Positions 6,181 to 6,203 of a stretch of 6,203 nucleotides of DNA are shown here, one piece after another. Each line of letters opens with the position of its first letter. Within the stretch, counting starts at the first letter, position 1. The DNA is taken from positions 1-6,203 of the forward strand of contig JAISGW010000112.1 in NCBI GenBank assembly GCA_031262895.1, in the 5' to 3' direction. The position numbers and the translations under genes are program-made. The notes under the pieces are model-generated. The model was not told the DNA's origin. It was given only the letters and a program-made list of their open reading frames with translations, and did not search any database. The stretch comes from Tannerella sp. Its GTDB lineage: Bacteria; Bacteroidota; Bacteroidia; Bacteroidales; Tannerellaceae.

Positions 6181-6203
6181 AAAAATTCACAGCCTTCCCC
6201 GGA
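6177..6203 (+). CDS. Possible start of a further operon gene, cut by the right edge
   Basis: A GTG codon (6177-6179) overlaps the TGA stop of the preceding gene as GTGA, a typical layout for translational coupling. The frame stays open for 9 codons to the edge and would read M-K-K-F-T-A-F-P-G. Lysines after the start are common in Bacteroidales gene starts, but nine codons cannot identify a product and the frame could be chance. Confidence 0.3.

Overview
The window looks like chromosomal DNA from a GC-rich member of the order Bacteroidales. The evidence is a fimbrillin-family (Mfa-like) lipoprotein, a lipoprotein joining a DUF1080 domain to a PHP-like domain, a Bacteroidetes-style DsbD with a CVNC thioredoxin site, promoters resembling the Bacteroidetes TTTG / TAnnTTTG pattern, and weak, A-rich ribosome-binding regions. 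Third codon positions are strongly G/C, which suggests a gut genus such as Alistipes or another high-GC relative rather than a typical low-GC Bacteroides. The genus is an inference only.

Layout. Bases 1-1232 (minus strand) hold the first 410 codons of a fimbrillin-like lipoprotein that runs off the left edge. Bases 1233-1429 are a divergent intergenic region. It carries candidate promoters for both flanking genes, a pair of 14-bp direct repeats on the fimbrillin side, a doubled GATTAGG unit, and a small inverted repeat inside the spacer of the rightward promoter. Bases 1430-2818 (plus) encode the DUF1080-PHP lipoprotein. A 78-bp gap with a promoter-like element follows. Then comes a tight plus-strand operon: dsbD (2897-4882), 5 bp, and a CyuA/UPF0597 L-cysteine desulfidase-family protein (4888-6180). 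A GTG codon overlapping the last stop (GTGA) may start a further gene that leaves the window on the right.

How the genes may work together. The fimbrillin-like protein and the DUF1080-PHP protein are both predicted lipoproteins of the cell envelope, transcribed divergently; nothing in the sequence ties their functions together. DsbD moves electrons from cytoplasmic thioredoxin across the inner membrane to periplasmic thiol proteins. Its neighbour is predicted to break down L-cysteine to sulfide, ammonia and pyruvate in the cytoplasm. The 5-bp spacing suggests co-expression, and so a thiol or sulfur-redox theme for this operon.

No tRNA, rRNA, CRISPR array, insertion sequence or convincing rho-independent terminator was seen. 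No gene-free stretch exceeds 300 bases. I found no clear evidence of a wholly new system. The most unusual items are the DUF1080-PHP fusion with a non-canonical last PHP motif, the extension at the end of the fimbrillin-like protein, and the dsbD-cysteine desulfidase pairing.
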